Positions 1 through 6,624 of a DNA stretch of 19,135 nucleotides are shown piece after piece. Positions within the stretch are counted from its first letter, which is position 1, and each line of letters opens with the position of its first letter. The stretch is taken from assembly GCA_964354485.1 (NCBI GenBank), contig CAYGZY010000168.1:1-19135 (forward strand). The letters are read 5' to 3'. This DNA comes from CAYGXH01 sp964354485 (GTDB taxonomy: Bacteria; Bacteroidota; Ignavibacteria; UBA10030; SZUA-254). A program made the translations under genes and the position numbers. The notes below the pieces were generated by a model that saw only the letters and a list, made by a program, of their open reading frames with translations, was not told the DNA's origin and searched no databases.

Positions 1-684
1 ATATTTCTGGAATGACCATACGTTATCAAAAGTGCCGTCGAATTTTGTACTGCGTATAACCAATCTCCGCTCAACCCAATCCCGGACGGGATCCATGTCG
101 GTGTGAACGACGGCATCTATTTTTCCGTCGAAGTTGTCATCAGCCCAGTGATTGAAGATTATTTTACAGTGACTCATGTAAATTTCAAGCTGTGGTAGAG
201 TGAGGTTCTGACCCCTTACGGGGAAATCGGGAGGGATTCTGTCGTCTTTAAACGCTGCCGCGCCGTCTACGAGCGCCATATAATCTATTTTTCCGTCATT
301 GTTCCGGTCGAAAACATATCCCCATGTTGTTACCCTCCCAAGTTTTGGAGATGTGTCGTCGAAATCGACTATCCTCATGATATCGGAGTTTGGATTTTCT
401 ATCGGTTTCGTTGTTAAAGCTGCTATGAAAACTTTCTTCTGTCCCTTGTAACCCAGAAATGAAACATAGAACTTTGTCGTATCTTTGACGAATTTTTTGC
501 CTACTTTTTTCGTTGTGTACTGGGGTATTTGCTTCTGACAGATGGTGTCGATCGGCTGTTGTATCTCCGGGTAGAGACAGAGAGTATCTGCGACAGGATA
601 AAAGTTGATGATATCCTCTTGTGCGCTCATGGGAGAAAAACAGCACAGCAGTAAAGTGGTCAGACAAGCGATTATAACTTTCAT
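1..684 (-). CDS. Secreted protein with EF-hand-like calcium-binding loops, 3' end cut off by window edge
   Basis: Reading from ATG at 684 down to base 1 gives 228 codons without a stop, so the C-terminus lies outside the window. The N-terminus is a Sec signal peptide (MKVIIACLTTLLLCCFSPMSA, cleavage probably before QED). Two loops have EF-hand or dockerin-like spacing: D126-x-N128-x-D130-G-x-I-D134 and D182-x-N184-x-D186-G-x-I-D190. A third, weaker copy lies at about 212-220 (KFDGTFD). Such loops normally bind calcium in exported proteins; no wider family is recognised. The start is supported by AAGGA nine bases upstream, which overlaps the TAA stop of the upstream lipoprotein gene (gap 13 nt), so the two genes are probably co-transcribed and coupled. 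A minus-strand ORF at 296-667 lies in another frame of this gene and is a shadow. Exported calcium-binding protein is likely; the function is unknown. Confidence 0.8.
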   Translation of the reverse strand, partial: MKVIIACLTTLLLCCFSPMSAQEDIINFYPVADTLCLYPEIQQPIDTICQKQIPQYTTKKVGKKFVKDTTKFYVSFLGYKGQKKVFIAALTTKPIENPNSDIMRIVDFDDTSPKLGRVTTWGYVFDRNNDGKIDYMALVDGAAAFKDDRIPPDFPVRGQNLTLPQLEIYMSHCKIIFNHWADDNFDGKIDAVVHTDMDPVRDWVERRLVIRSTKFDGTFDNVWSFQKY

Positions 685-697
685 GTGAGATGATTCC

Positions 698-2335
698 TTA
701 TTGTTTGAGGATGTTAGTATGCTCAATCCGAAGTTTTCGCAAAAATGCTCCCGGTTCCACCGACTTTCCAGTAGCGACCTTTATGCGCTCGTCCCATTCC
801 TGCAACTCTCCGCCGCGGTGGAGAGAATTGATCAGCCATGCAGCCACTTCCGGCATGTAAGCGCTGTCGGCTCCAAATTTATTCATGAGCGCTTCATACA
901 ACTGCGCCGAAATTATATCGCGCATTATTGCTATGTGAAAACTGCCTTTGAAATTGATATGCTGAAGTGAAGGTGTAAAACGGAGCTGTACATTCCCGAG
1001 TGATGAATCTGACAGATACTCTCTGTACGTAACCGATGCGAGAGTGTCTAAATTCTGATCAGGATCTTTGTACAACTCATATTCCATAAAAAATTCCTGT
1101 ATGAGCGAGCGAATGCTATACAGGTCTGCCATCGATCGCCTGCTGATGTAATCCTGAAGATCCGTTTCTCTGATGCCGTGGATGTCAGCGAGCCGGAGTG
1201 AATCATCAAGGAACTCCTGGAAGGTCCGCGTTACTCCGTCATGAAAAGAAGCGGATACGGCGCCCGGAATGAAAAGATATCCTTTCAGAATCGGATATTG
1301 TGCCTCGATCGTCACGGCGCGAAAAGCCTCGCCAAAAGCGTGCAGGCATTCCCGATATGCTTCTATACCGCTCCTGTTTCCTACAACGAGGCGAATATCG
1401 TCCGGCGAGGAAATGACAAAACATCTGCTCGCTGCAGATCCTCTCTTATCGATGAGGCGTATGGGAAGAGAATCGATAGGCGCACCGATGCTGGCTGTAA
1501 ACTGCCTGAGATTTGCAAGGAGTGAATCCGCAGGGAAGTATCTATGAGAGAGTTCCGGCCGTATGCCGTACACAGGATCAATATCCCACGGCGCCGGTTT
1601 GGCAGTCCGGTATTTCTTTTTTACAATATCAAGCATCGCATAGTAAGTTGCACGTGAATGCTTTTCCAGATTCTTTATTGTCTGTAAAAGCCACAGCTCA
1701 TCGATCGCCTCAAGGTATAACATAAAGGAATAGTAATTCGGGAACCCTAACTCTCTCACTTTCTCATTATGAAGTTTCACAAGATGAATGTAATCGGGGA
1801 TGAGATTCGCTTGTTGAAGACAAAAGCGGTTGTAAATCTCTTTTCGCCGTACCGGACTCTTCTCCTTCCGTAAGCGGGCCGAAAGCAGGGATGGCAAAGG
1901 GAGTCGTCCCTTGCTCAGATTTTCGTTATAACTCTTGTAAAGTTTATACCGTAGAGAATTAATCTCGGGATCGAAGAATATCTTACCTCCCAAACAAACA
2001 CGATACCACAACTCGAGCCGGCGTTCCAGCTCCTCATCTGCAAGTGAACCCGACCGATTGTGCCACTCCGTTATGGTGTGGTAGACGGATGTATCGAGAA
2101 ATAATCTTGCCGCTTCGGACCAGCCGCTGTCTGTTACGCTCGAATCAGTCAGACCGGATTGATACATGAGTGCACGTTGTACCGATGAATATGCGTTTTC
2201 ATAGCGCTTTTCCAGCGTATCGAGAAAAACGTAGAGTTCATTTTTTGAAGTAACCAGAACTTTCTCCTCTTCACGGCAGGATGGAAGGAGAAAAAGAGCA
2301 GTAAGAGAAATTATTACTTTAAATCTAATATACAT
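698..2335 (-). CDS. Lipoprotein resembling M2/M3 (ACE/oligopeptidase-like) gluzincin peptidase, zinc site degenerate
   Basis: 545 residues. A type II signal peptide ends in the lipobox LPSC (lipidated Cys20), so the product sits on the outer or inner membrane. The middle part (N..V.ELGFPNYYSF, then a helical stretch) and a following CLHAFGEAF segment resemble the helical M2/M3 gluzincin peptidase fold. Where an active enzyme has HExxH, the protein has H332-A-F-G-E336: the catalytic Glu is Ala and the second zinc His is Glu. About 34 residues on, SFHDG (H365-D366) stands where ACE has the FHEA zinc Glu, again changed to Asp. The length is close to M2/M3 enzymes (about 550-700). It is therefore probably a non-catalytic relative, a binding or scaffold protein; an altered metal site is possible. 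A promoter-like pair lies upstream (2372-2400), and the secreted gene 1-684 follows after 13 nt. Fold assignment is moderate; loss of the motif is directly visible. Confidence 0.72.
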   Translation of the reverse strand: MYIRFKVIISLTALFLLPSCREEEKVLVTSKNELYVFLDTLEKRYENAYSSVQRALMYQSGLTDSSVTDSGWSEAARLFLDTSVYHTITEWHNRSGSLADEELERRLELWYRVCLGGKIFFDPEINSLRYKLYKSYNENLSKGRLPLPSLLSARLRKEKSPVRRKEIYNRFCLQQANLIPDYIHLVKLHNEKVRELGFPNYYSFMLYLEAIDELWLLQTIKNLEKHSRATYYAMLDIVKKKYRTAKPAPWDIDPVYGIRPELSHRYFPADSLLANLRQFTASIGAPIDSLPIRLIDKRGSAASRCFVISSPDDIRLVVGNRSGIEAYRECLHAFGEAFRAVTIEAQYPILKGYLFIPGAVSASFHDGVTRTFQEFLDDSLRLADIHGIRETDLQDYISRRSMADLYSIRSLIQEFFMEYELYKDPDQNLDTLASVTYREYLSDSSLGNVQLRFTPSLQHINFKGSFHIAIMRDIISAQLYEALMNKFGADSAYMPEVAAWLINSLHRGGELQEWDERIKVATGKSVEPGAFLRKLRIEHTNILKQ

Positions 2336-2371
2336 GAGGGATAGTGGAATACGTCTGCTACTATACTATAT

Positions 2372-2400
2372 AAGATAACGGAATCTTGGGGGATTTCCAA
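2372..2400 (-). promoter_or_regulatory. Candidate promoter for the degenerate-peptidase lipoprotein
   Basis: On the minus strand, TTGGAA (2400-2395), a 17-nt spacer and TATCTT (2377-2372) lie about 37 nt before the ATG at 2335. The same spacing and the same -10 hexamer occur before the Lon-like gene. Pattern match only; no transcript data. Confidence 0.4.
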
Positions 2401-2430
2401 TTTGAGGGGGGATGTTAGTAAAAAGAGAAC

Positions 2431-2463
2431 ACCCGCCTACGTCTCTTTGAGACTTCGACGGGT
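2431..2463. repeat. 33-nt hairpin repeat (ACCCG ... CGGGT)
   Basis: The outer arms ACCCG (2431-2435) and CGGGT (2459-2463) enclose an inner perfect stem GTCTC-ttt-GAGAC (2441-2453). The two 5-nt internal-loop sides are of equal length, so the element is symmetric. It is not followed by a T-run, which argues against a simple terminator. It looks like a dispersed, REP-like intergenic repeat; copy number cannot be judged from one window. Confidence 0.5.
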
Positions 2464-2482
2464 AAACAGATGACATCCGCCC

Positions 2483-2517
2483 CCACCCTGCCTTGCGGGA
2501 TTTCGGTGGACAGGCAG
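2483..2517. repeat. Second hairpin repeat (CCACCCTGCC ... GGTGGacaGGCAG)
   Basis: CCACC (2483-2487) can pair with GGTGG (2505-2509), and CTGCC (2488-2492) with GGCAG (2513-2517). These pairings are mutually exclusive alternatives. It lies 19 nt after the first hairpin and 1 nt before the third element, so the three form one repeat cluster. Confidence 0.4.
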
Positions 2518-2518
2518 A

Positions 2519-2590
2519 AAAAGCACGAGATTTACACTGATTCCTTATCAGTGTTTATCTGTTGTATCTGTGTAATCCGTGTTCGCTTTT
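2519..2590. repeat. 72-nt imperfect inverted repeat with inner 8-bp stem
   Basis: The ends are inverted: AAAAGC-ACG (2519-2527) against CGTG-ttc-GCTTTT (2578-2590). The next bases, GATTTACAC and GTGTAATC, also pair imperfectly. Inside is a perfect stem ACACTGAT-tcctt-ATCAGTGT (2534-2554). The ATCTGTGTAATCCGTG motif is one I associate with dispersed intergenic repeats in environmental bacterial genomes; that link is from memory and untested. Confidence 0.45.
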
Positions 2591-2632
2591 AGGTTGCAAA
2601 ATAGTTAAATTTGTACAACCATTCCTCGCTAA

Positions 2633-2881
2633 TCCTTTCTACCAATCGCATCAAGTCATATTAAAACAATATCTGAGATAAAGAAGAGAATATCTTACCA
2701 TTGGTCTAGGCATACATTTGGAACAATAGCTGCTGCTAATGGAATTGATATTCTGACCATCAGTAAATTGATGGGTCATAGAAAGATTGGAACAACTCTA
2801 ATCTATGCACAGGTATTGGAATCTGAAAAAAGGAATGCGGTGGAAAAGTTACCAATGCTGGGATTACAATCCAATAACTGA
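2633..2881 (+). pseudogene. C-terminal remnant of a tyrosine recombinase (phage-type integrase)
   Basis: An open frame from 2633, just after an in-frame TAA, runs to TGA at 2879-2881 with no start codon at its beginning. Its last 60 codons carry the C-terminal catalytic signature of tyrosine recombinases: HWSRHTFGT (the HxxR box, 2699 on), then ISKLMGHRKIGTT with the conserved GH, then LIYAQV with the Tyr nucleophile. The N-terminal DNA-binding half and the first catalytic Arg are missing, so it cannot be active. The Bacteroidota-type XerD/CTnDOT-like wording of these boxes is familiar. It sits at the left edge of the AT-rich region and probably marks a past integration event. Confidence 0.8.
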
Positions 2882-3004
2882 AATCAGTAAAGCAAAGAGC
2901 AACAGATTCAATAGATTCAGCAGTTTCATTTCAAAGCAAAAAGGGGAGTAAATCAGGGGGTGTGTCAGGAAATTGAGAAAATCCAGCCTTTTTAATCAAC
3001 CAAA

Positions 3005-3033
3005 TTGACATTCACAAAAATACTTGATAAATT
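3005..3033 (+). promoter_or_regulatory. Strong sigma70-like promoter for the propeller gene
   Basis: TTGACA (3005-3010), a 17-nt spacer, then TAAATT (3028-3033). Transcription would start near 3040, leaving a leader of about 44 nt before the ATG at 3084. The in-frame TTG at 3024 lies inside the promoter, so it cannot be the translation start if this promoter is used. Confidence 0.6.
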
Positions 3034-3083
3034 ATTCCCAAGAGGCATTCATTTTGAAAGAACTTTCAGGCACTTGGAGGTGT

Positions 3084-4487
3084 ATGAAGTTGAGGAACTT
3101 GATACAGGTTGGAGTTATACTTGCCATATCATTAATATCAGCTAATACCTTAATTTCACAATGGATTTATCTTGGATTAAACAATGAAATCATAACAACG
3201 GTATGTCCCGACCCAAATAACAATGATATTATTTTTGCTGGTAGTATAGGTGATTTTGTTCAAGGAACAGTAGGAAAAGTATTTAGAAGTATTAATAGTG
3301 GAACAACATGGGACACATTATTAAGTGGTGTCAGGGTTACCGACATCCTAGTTAGTCCCTTCAATTCAAATACGATTTATGTAACAACATCGGGAACACA
3401 ATCATTACAACCAGGAATTATTAACAGCACAAACGGAGGTCAAAACTGGAGCCGATGTGATAGCGGAATATACTTTAGTAGTGAAGTTGGAGCCCGTCGT
3501 ATTGCCATGTCTCCAATAGATTCAAATGTTATTTTCCTTGCAACAGGTGGCCCTATGGGTGGATGGGTATATAAAACTATAAATGGGGGAAAAAATTGGT
3601 ATCCATGCATCGATACTACTATGGCTGGATTAGGTTCAAATGTTGCAAAGATTATCCTAGATTCAGATAGCTTACAATATTTGTTTGCAATTAACTCTTA
3701 TTATGGAGATTTAATCAAGTCGACCGATTACGGTGAATCATGGAATATTACTAAGGAGCAACTTGCCTATGCAACCGATATGGAGTTCGGTGAAGACAGA
3801 TATGTGATATATATTTCGTCTGATATTTCAGAGCAGTATCCAAAAGGATTCTATAAATCAACTGACAACGGTTCCCATTGGGAAAACTTAGGAAATGGAT
3901 TTATTAGGAACCATGCCAAAATTATGAGTTTAGCTTTAAGAAGGAAAGAAATCCCCAATGGTATTTATGTAAGTGGGTTTTTATATAATCAGAATGAATA
4001 CAATCCTAAAACAGATAAAGTATGGGGAATATTTTACAGTTCTGATGGGGGGTATAATTGGGAACATAAAGGTTTAGATTCTCTATATATCGAGAGTGTA
4101 GAATTATCTTCGGATGAGAATACCCTTTATGCTGGTGTATTCAGCTCTTTTGGACAATCACCAAGCGGTTTATATAAGTTAGATTTAACCACAGATGTAT
4201 TAGATGATGTGCTAAAAATACCATTACAATTTTCCCTCATGCATAACTACCCCAACCCCTTCAATCCCTCAACTCAAATTACTTTCTCTGTGCTAAAAGC
4301 AACAGATGTAACGCTTAAAGTTTATGATATACTTGGAAGAGAAGTTGCTGTGCTGGTAAATGAAAGAAAACAAGCTGGAGAATATAATGTTACTTGGAAT
4401 GCTGAAGGTGTACCAAGCGGAGTTTACTTTTATAGAATAGTTGCTGGTGATTTTATTGAGACAAAGAAGATGGTGGTTGTTCGGTGA
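3084..4487 (+). CDS. Secreted Asp-box beta-propeller protein with T9SS type A sorting domain
   Basis: 467 residues from ATG 3084, chosen because a signal peptide begins there (MKLRNLIQVGVILAISLISA) and GGAGG precedes it; the longer TTG frame from 3024 adds a non-signal tail. Six Asp-box/BNR motifs (S/T-x-D/N-x-G-x-x-W) lie at about residues 69-76, 115-122, 165-172, 213-220, 259-266 and 319-326, for example STDYGESW and STDNGSHW. This indicates a sialidase- or sortilin-like beta-propeller. No sialidase Arg triad was identified, so a binding role is more likely than catalysis. The last ~85 residues (from LQFSLMHNYPNPFNPST to KKMVVVR) are a Por/T9SS type A sorting domain, which directs export across the outer membrane and surface attachment. 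The gene is AT-rich (18 G+C in the 60 bases at 3241-3300) and heads a run of three exported proteins. Confidence 0.88.
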   Translation: MKLRNLIQVGVILAISLISANTLISQWIYLGLNNEIITTVCPDPNNNDIIFAGSIGDFVQGTVGKVFRSINSGTTWDTLLSGVRVTDILVSPFNSNTIYVTTSGTQSLQPGIINSTNGGQNWSRCDSGIYFSSEVGARRIAMSPIDSNVIFLATGGPMGGWVYKTINGGKNWYPCIDTTMAGLGSNVAKIILDSDSLQYLFAINSYYGDLIKSTDYGESWNITKEQLAYATDMEFGEDRYVIYISSDISEQYPKGFYKSTDNGSHWENLGNGFIRNHAKIMSLALRRKEIPNGIYVSGFLYNQNEYNPKTDKVWGIFYSSDGGYNWEHKGLDSLYIESVELSSDENTLYAGVFSSFGQSPSGLYKLDLTTDVLDDVLKIPLQFSLMHNYPNPFNPSTQITFSVLKATDVTLKVYDILGREVAVLVNERKQAGEYNVTWNAEGVPSGVYFYRIVAGDFIETKKMVVVR

Positions 4488-4514
4488 GTATATGGTTCAC
4501 TCAACCGAATCACC
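4483..4514 (+). terminator. Weak hairpin at the end of the propeller gene
   Basis: GGTGA (4483-4487, overlapping the stop codon) can pair with TCACC (4510-4514), with an inner GGTT/AACC stem (4494-4497, 4503-4506). TTTATATTT follows. The stem is interrupted, so it may attenuate rather than stop transcription into the next gene. Confidence 0.3.
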
Positions 4515-4553
4515 TTTATATTTAAGGTACCTATTGAAATCAAGGGGTCCATT

Positions 4554-5333
4554 ATGCGAATGGTAAAATATTTTCTCATCATAATTTTTGTAATCCTTTC
4601 ATTTTCATGCAATGACTATATCTCATCAGACTGTCCCCTTAAGACAAGAAATGTCGTATCAAGGGGTTCGACCCATATTAATTTGCATTATTCACATGAA
4701 GATTCTGCCGAGGCAGCCAAGATTGCTGTTTGGTATTCTGGTAAGATGCGTGCATCAGATAGTTTGATTTCTGAAGTTTTATTTTCTCTAAATTATATAC
4801 GCTATTTGTTTGATAATAAAGTTCCTCACCATGATTCACTCAGCGTTCTGCGAGCCTGGCGTTTTATACCACCCTGGGTGATATCGGAACTGGGCATCAT
4901 GTTTGATGATTCAACAATAGTAAAAATAAATCAAGGAACATATAATGCATGGAATGAGTTTGATATTTATCTACGTCCAAAACATTATGAGGTAGTCTAT
5001 GATTGGACTATGTTACAATTTGATGGTTATCTTCACCCGGTGAGGCTCGCAGAACTCTATAGAACACTCCCAGGTGTTATATATGCAGAAGCCGAATGGT
5101 TAATTTTCCCGGATTTTGAAATCTTCCCAATATATCCGAGATTTGACGGGAAAAATTGGTCATATCTTTTTACATCGGAATGGAGTTTCGTACCAATTTG
5201 GTATTTCAGGTACGAGCAAGGAAAACCCTACTACGTGGGCTCATATGATGGGCATGACCCCCAACCCATCTGGTTAGTTGATGCCCTCAAAAACCGAGAT
5301 GATTTTATTAAGTGGGATGGACCACCAAAATAA
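4554..5333 (+). CDS. Lipoprotein of unknown function
   Basis: 259 residues. The N-terminus is a hydrophobic signal ending in ILSFSC, with Cys19 as likely lipid anchor; the lipobox is relaxed (Ser at -3), as is often tolerated in this group. ATG 4554 is followed two codons later by another ATG (4560), so the start is uncertain by two residues. The mature part is rich in aromatic residues (W, Y, F), especially from about residue 150 on: LPGVIYAEAEWLIFPDFEIF and a WSFVPIWYF segment. I recognise no domain, catalytic motif or repeat. It lies 66 nt after the propeller gene and 36 nt before the FISUMP gene on the same strand and shares their AT-rich composition, so it is probably co-transcribed and acts at the cell envelope. 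Confidence 0.75.
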   Translation: MRMVKYFLIIIFVILSFSCNDYISSDCPLKTRNVVSRGSTHINLHYSHEDSAEAAKIAVWYSGKMRASDSLISEVLFSLNYIRYLFDNKVPHHDSLSVLRAWRFIPPWVISELGIMFDDSTIVKINQGTYNAWNEFDIYLRPKHYEVVYDWTMLQFDGYLHPVRLAELYRTLPGVIYAEAEWLIFPDFEIFPIYPRFDGKNWSYLFTSEWSFVPIWYFRYEQGKPYYVGSYDGHDPQPIWLVDALKNRDDFIKWDGPPK

Positions 5334-5369
5334 AAGTGATGCAATCGTGACTCAATATAGAATAAAATA

Positions 5370-6338
5370 ATGTGCAGAAATAAAATAGCATTTACTTTCC
5401 TTCTCATTCCTGCTTTTCTATTCCTTCAGGGATGTCAGGATAACATTATCATACCAGATACAGATAATTCACTGCAAGCACCAAGATTATTGTATCCACC
5501 AAACAATGAAACTGAGGTCGCTCCATCATTGATATTTAGTTGGAGCATATGTAGAGGTGCAAGGAGCTACTCTTTGCAAGTTTCCACTGACAGTCTATTT
5601 AATACCATTGTTTATGATACAAGTGGAATTACTAATACAAGTCACAAGGTAAATGGTTTACTTTTTTTTACTAAATATTATTGGCGGATTAATGCTGTAA
5701 ATAGCTATGAAATATCAAATTGGTCAACTCCATTTACCTTTTTCACAGCAACTGATTATTGTGATGGTATAACTATTGTGAATTATTTTGGCAAAATCTA
5801 CAGTGTTATACAAATTGGTCATCAATGCTGGTTGAAAGAGAATCTTGATGTTGGGACAATGATTCAGGGAAGTGACACTGCAAAAGATAACAGTATAATT
5901 GAGAAATATTGTTACGATAATAGTTACGAAAACTGTAATAAATACGGTGGACTATATGAGTGGGATGAAGCTATGCAGTATACTATCGACGAAGGCGCTC
6001 AAGGTATATGTCCACCCGGTTGGCATATACCAACACATGCAGAACTTCAAACACTTAAGAATACTGTAGGTGATGATGGTAATGCATTAAAAGCCTTAGG
6101 ACAAGGAAACGGTGGTGGAACAGGGACAAATACAAGCGGATTCTCCGCGTTGCTTGCGGGCTACTGTGGCAGCGGTGGTGGCTTCTATTATTTGAACATC
6201 TACGCATACTTTTGGAGTTCCACGGAGGGCTTTTTGAGGTACGCACTCAGTATGTACTTGGAGAATTGGGATAGCTACGTCGGTGTGCACTACTTCCAAA
6301 TGGGGAACGGATTTAGTGTGCGCTGCCTCAAGGATTAG
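5370..6338 (+). CDS. Lipoprotein with FN3-like domain and C-terminal FISUMP domain
   Basis: 322 residues. A canonical lipobox LQGC (Cys22) follows a signal peptide. Residues about 37-126 look like a fibronectin type III domain (PP.NETEVAPSLIFSW, YSLQVSTDS.F, YYWRINAVN). From about 132 to the end is the Fibrobacter succinogenes major paralogous (FISUMP, TIGR02145) domain, shown by GKIYSVIQIGHQCWLKENLD, GGLYEWDEAMQY, GICPPGWHIPT, FWSSTE and GFSVRCLKD. This family has no known enzyme activity; the domain is usually found on exported proteins and may bind ligands. Start ATG 5370 has no clear Shine-Dalgarno, only an A-rich leader. The last 200 bases contain 100 G+C (50%), against 34 of 120 (28%) at 5581-5700, so the C-terminal segment differs in composition from the rest. 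A terminator follows at 6361. Confidence 0.9.
   Translation: MCRNKIAFTFLLIPAFLFLQGCQDNIIIPDTDNSLQAPRLLYPPNNETEVAPSLIFSWSICRGARSYSLQVSTDSLFNTIVYDTSGITNTSHKVNGLLFFTKYYWRINAVNSYEISNWSTPFTFFTATDYCDGITIVNYFGKIYSVIQIGHQCWLKENLDVGTMIQGSDTAKDNSIIEKYCYDNSYENCNKYGGLYEWDEAMQYTIDEGAQGICPPGWHIPTHAELQTLKNTVGDDGNALKALGQGNGGGTGTNTSGFSALLAGYCGSGGGFYYLNIYAYFWSSTEGFLRYALSMYLENWDSYVGVHYFQMGNGFSVRCLKD
6162..6308 (+). other. Candidate hypervariable segment of the FISUMP domain
   Basis: Codons 265-313 lie between the conserved boxes FSALLAG and GFSVRC. Of these 49 codons, 33 end in C or T (NNY), and Tyr, Gly, Ser, Phe, Asn and His dominate, which is the outcome expected when AAY codons are diversified at adenines. 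Conserved FISUMP residues as I remember them (GYR, AW.R.L) are replaced here by GYC and ALSMYL. No reverse transcriptase or template repeat is in the window, so a retroelement target is only a hypothesis; ordinary paralogue divergence is the alternative. Confidence 0.3.
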
Positions 6339-6360
6339 TCTATTTTATTTTTTAAATATT

Positions 6361-6396
6361 GGAGCCCCTAAAAATCATGGGGTTCCATTTTAATTT
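6361..6396 (+). terminator. Rho-independent terminator after the FISUMP gene
   Basis: GGAGCCCC (6361-6368) pairs over 8 bp, with one G-T wobble, with GGGGTTCC (6379-6386), and ATTTTAATTT follows. It lies 23 nt after the stop codon and ends the three-gene plus-strand run. Confidence 0.75.
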
Positions 6397-6555
6397 ATGC
6401 CTTGCAGGCACCCACCCTGTGAGTTTATTTATGATTCTAACAAACTATCAAATCCATTAGCTTTCTCAAAGTCCTGCTGGACAGCTTGCATCTGCATTGC
6501 CATTGTCATGGTAGGATGGTACTAAGATTATTTTTTACTATTTCAGGATTTCATA

Positions 6556-6571
6556 AACCGTTGAAACGGTT
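6556..6571. repeat. Palindrome AACCGTT-ga-AACGGTT
   Basis: A perfect 7-bp inverted repeat with a 2-nt centre. It is 17 nt left of the larger palindrome and was probably spread together with it. No T-run follows on either strand, so it is not a typical terminator. Confidence 0.6.
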
Positions 6572-6588
6572 AAACAAAGCCCTTGGCC

Positions 6589-6624
6589 ATCAATAGCCCC
6601 CGGCTTAAGCCGGGGGCTATTGAT
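6589..6624. repeat. 36-bp perfect palindrome, REP-like
   Basis: The half-site ATCAATAGCCCCCGGCTT (6589-6606) is followed with no spacer by its exact reverse complement (6607-6624). The GC-rich core stands in an otherwise AT-rich intergenic region. Similar CCCCC-GGCTT hairpins are dispersed in many Bacteroidota genomes and are mobilised, in some lineages, by REP-associated (IS200-like) transposases; none is in this window. It could also impede convergent transcription. Confidence 0.7.

Larger units (their letters stand above)
2341..3083. other. Intergenic stretch: promoters, hairpin repeats and a recombinase remnant
   Basis: No intact gene lies between the divergent starts at 2335 and 3084. 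From left to right it holds a minus-strand promoter candidate, three hairpin-forming repeats (2431-2590), the C-terminal remnant of a tyrosine recombinase (2633-2881), an unassigned AT-rich stretch, and a plus-strand promoter (3005-3033). Base composition falls to AT-rich after about 2600. Confidence 0.7.

Noticed and set aside
296..667. 123-codon minus-strand frame near the left edge
   Set aside because: It overlaps, in another frame, the open secreted-protein frame 1-684, which has a signal peptide, repeated Asp loops and a ribosome-binding site.
2956..2970. GGGGGTGTGTCAGGA, resembling an insertion-sequence end
   Set aside because: No inverted partner or transposase was found in the window.
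3024..3083. TTG-initiated N-terminal extension of the propeller protein
   Set aside because: It lies inside a good promoter, and the signal peptide and ribosome-binding site both fit the ATG at 3084.
2482..6419. CCCACCCTG present at both flanks of the AT-rich region (2482-2490 and 6411-6419) as possible att repeats
   Set aside because: A 9-base match between two flanks of a few hundred bases is expected by chance.
6429..6509. 26-residue minus-strand open frame, perhaps a gene tail
   Set aside because: It is too short, with no recognisable family; it could be chance in AT-rich DNA.
6589..6624. The 36-bp palindrome as a bidirectional terminator
   Set aside because: No T-run follows on either strand, and the FISUMP gene already has a better terminator at 6361; kept as a repeat.
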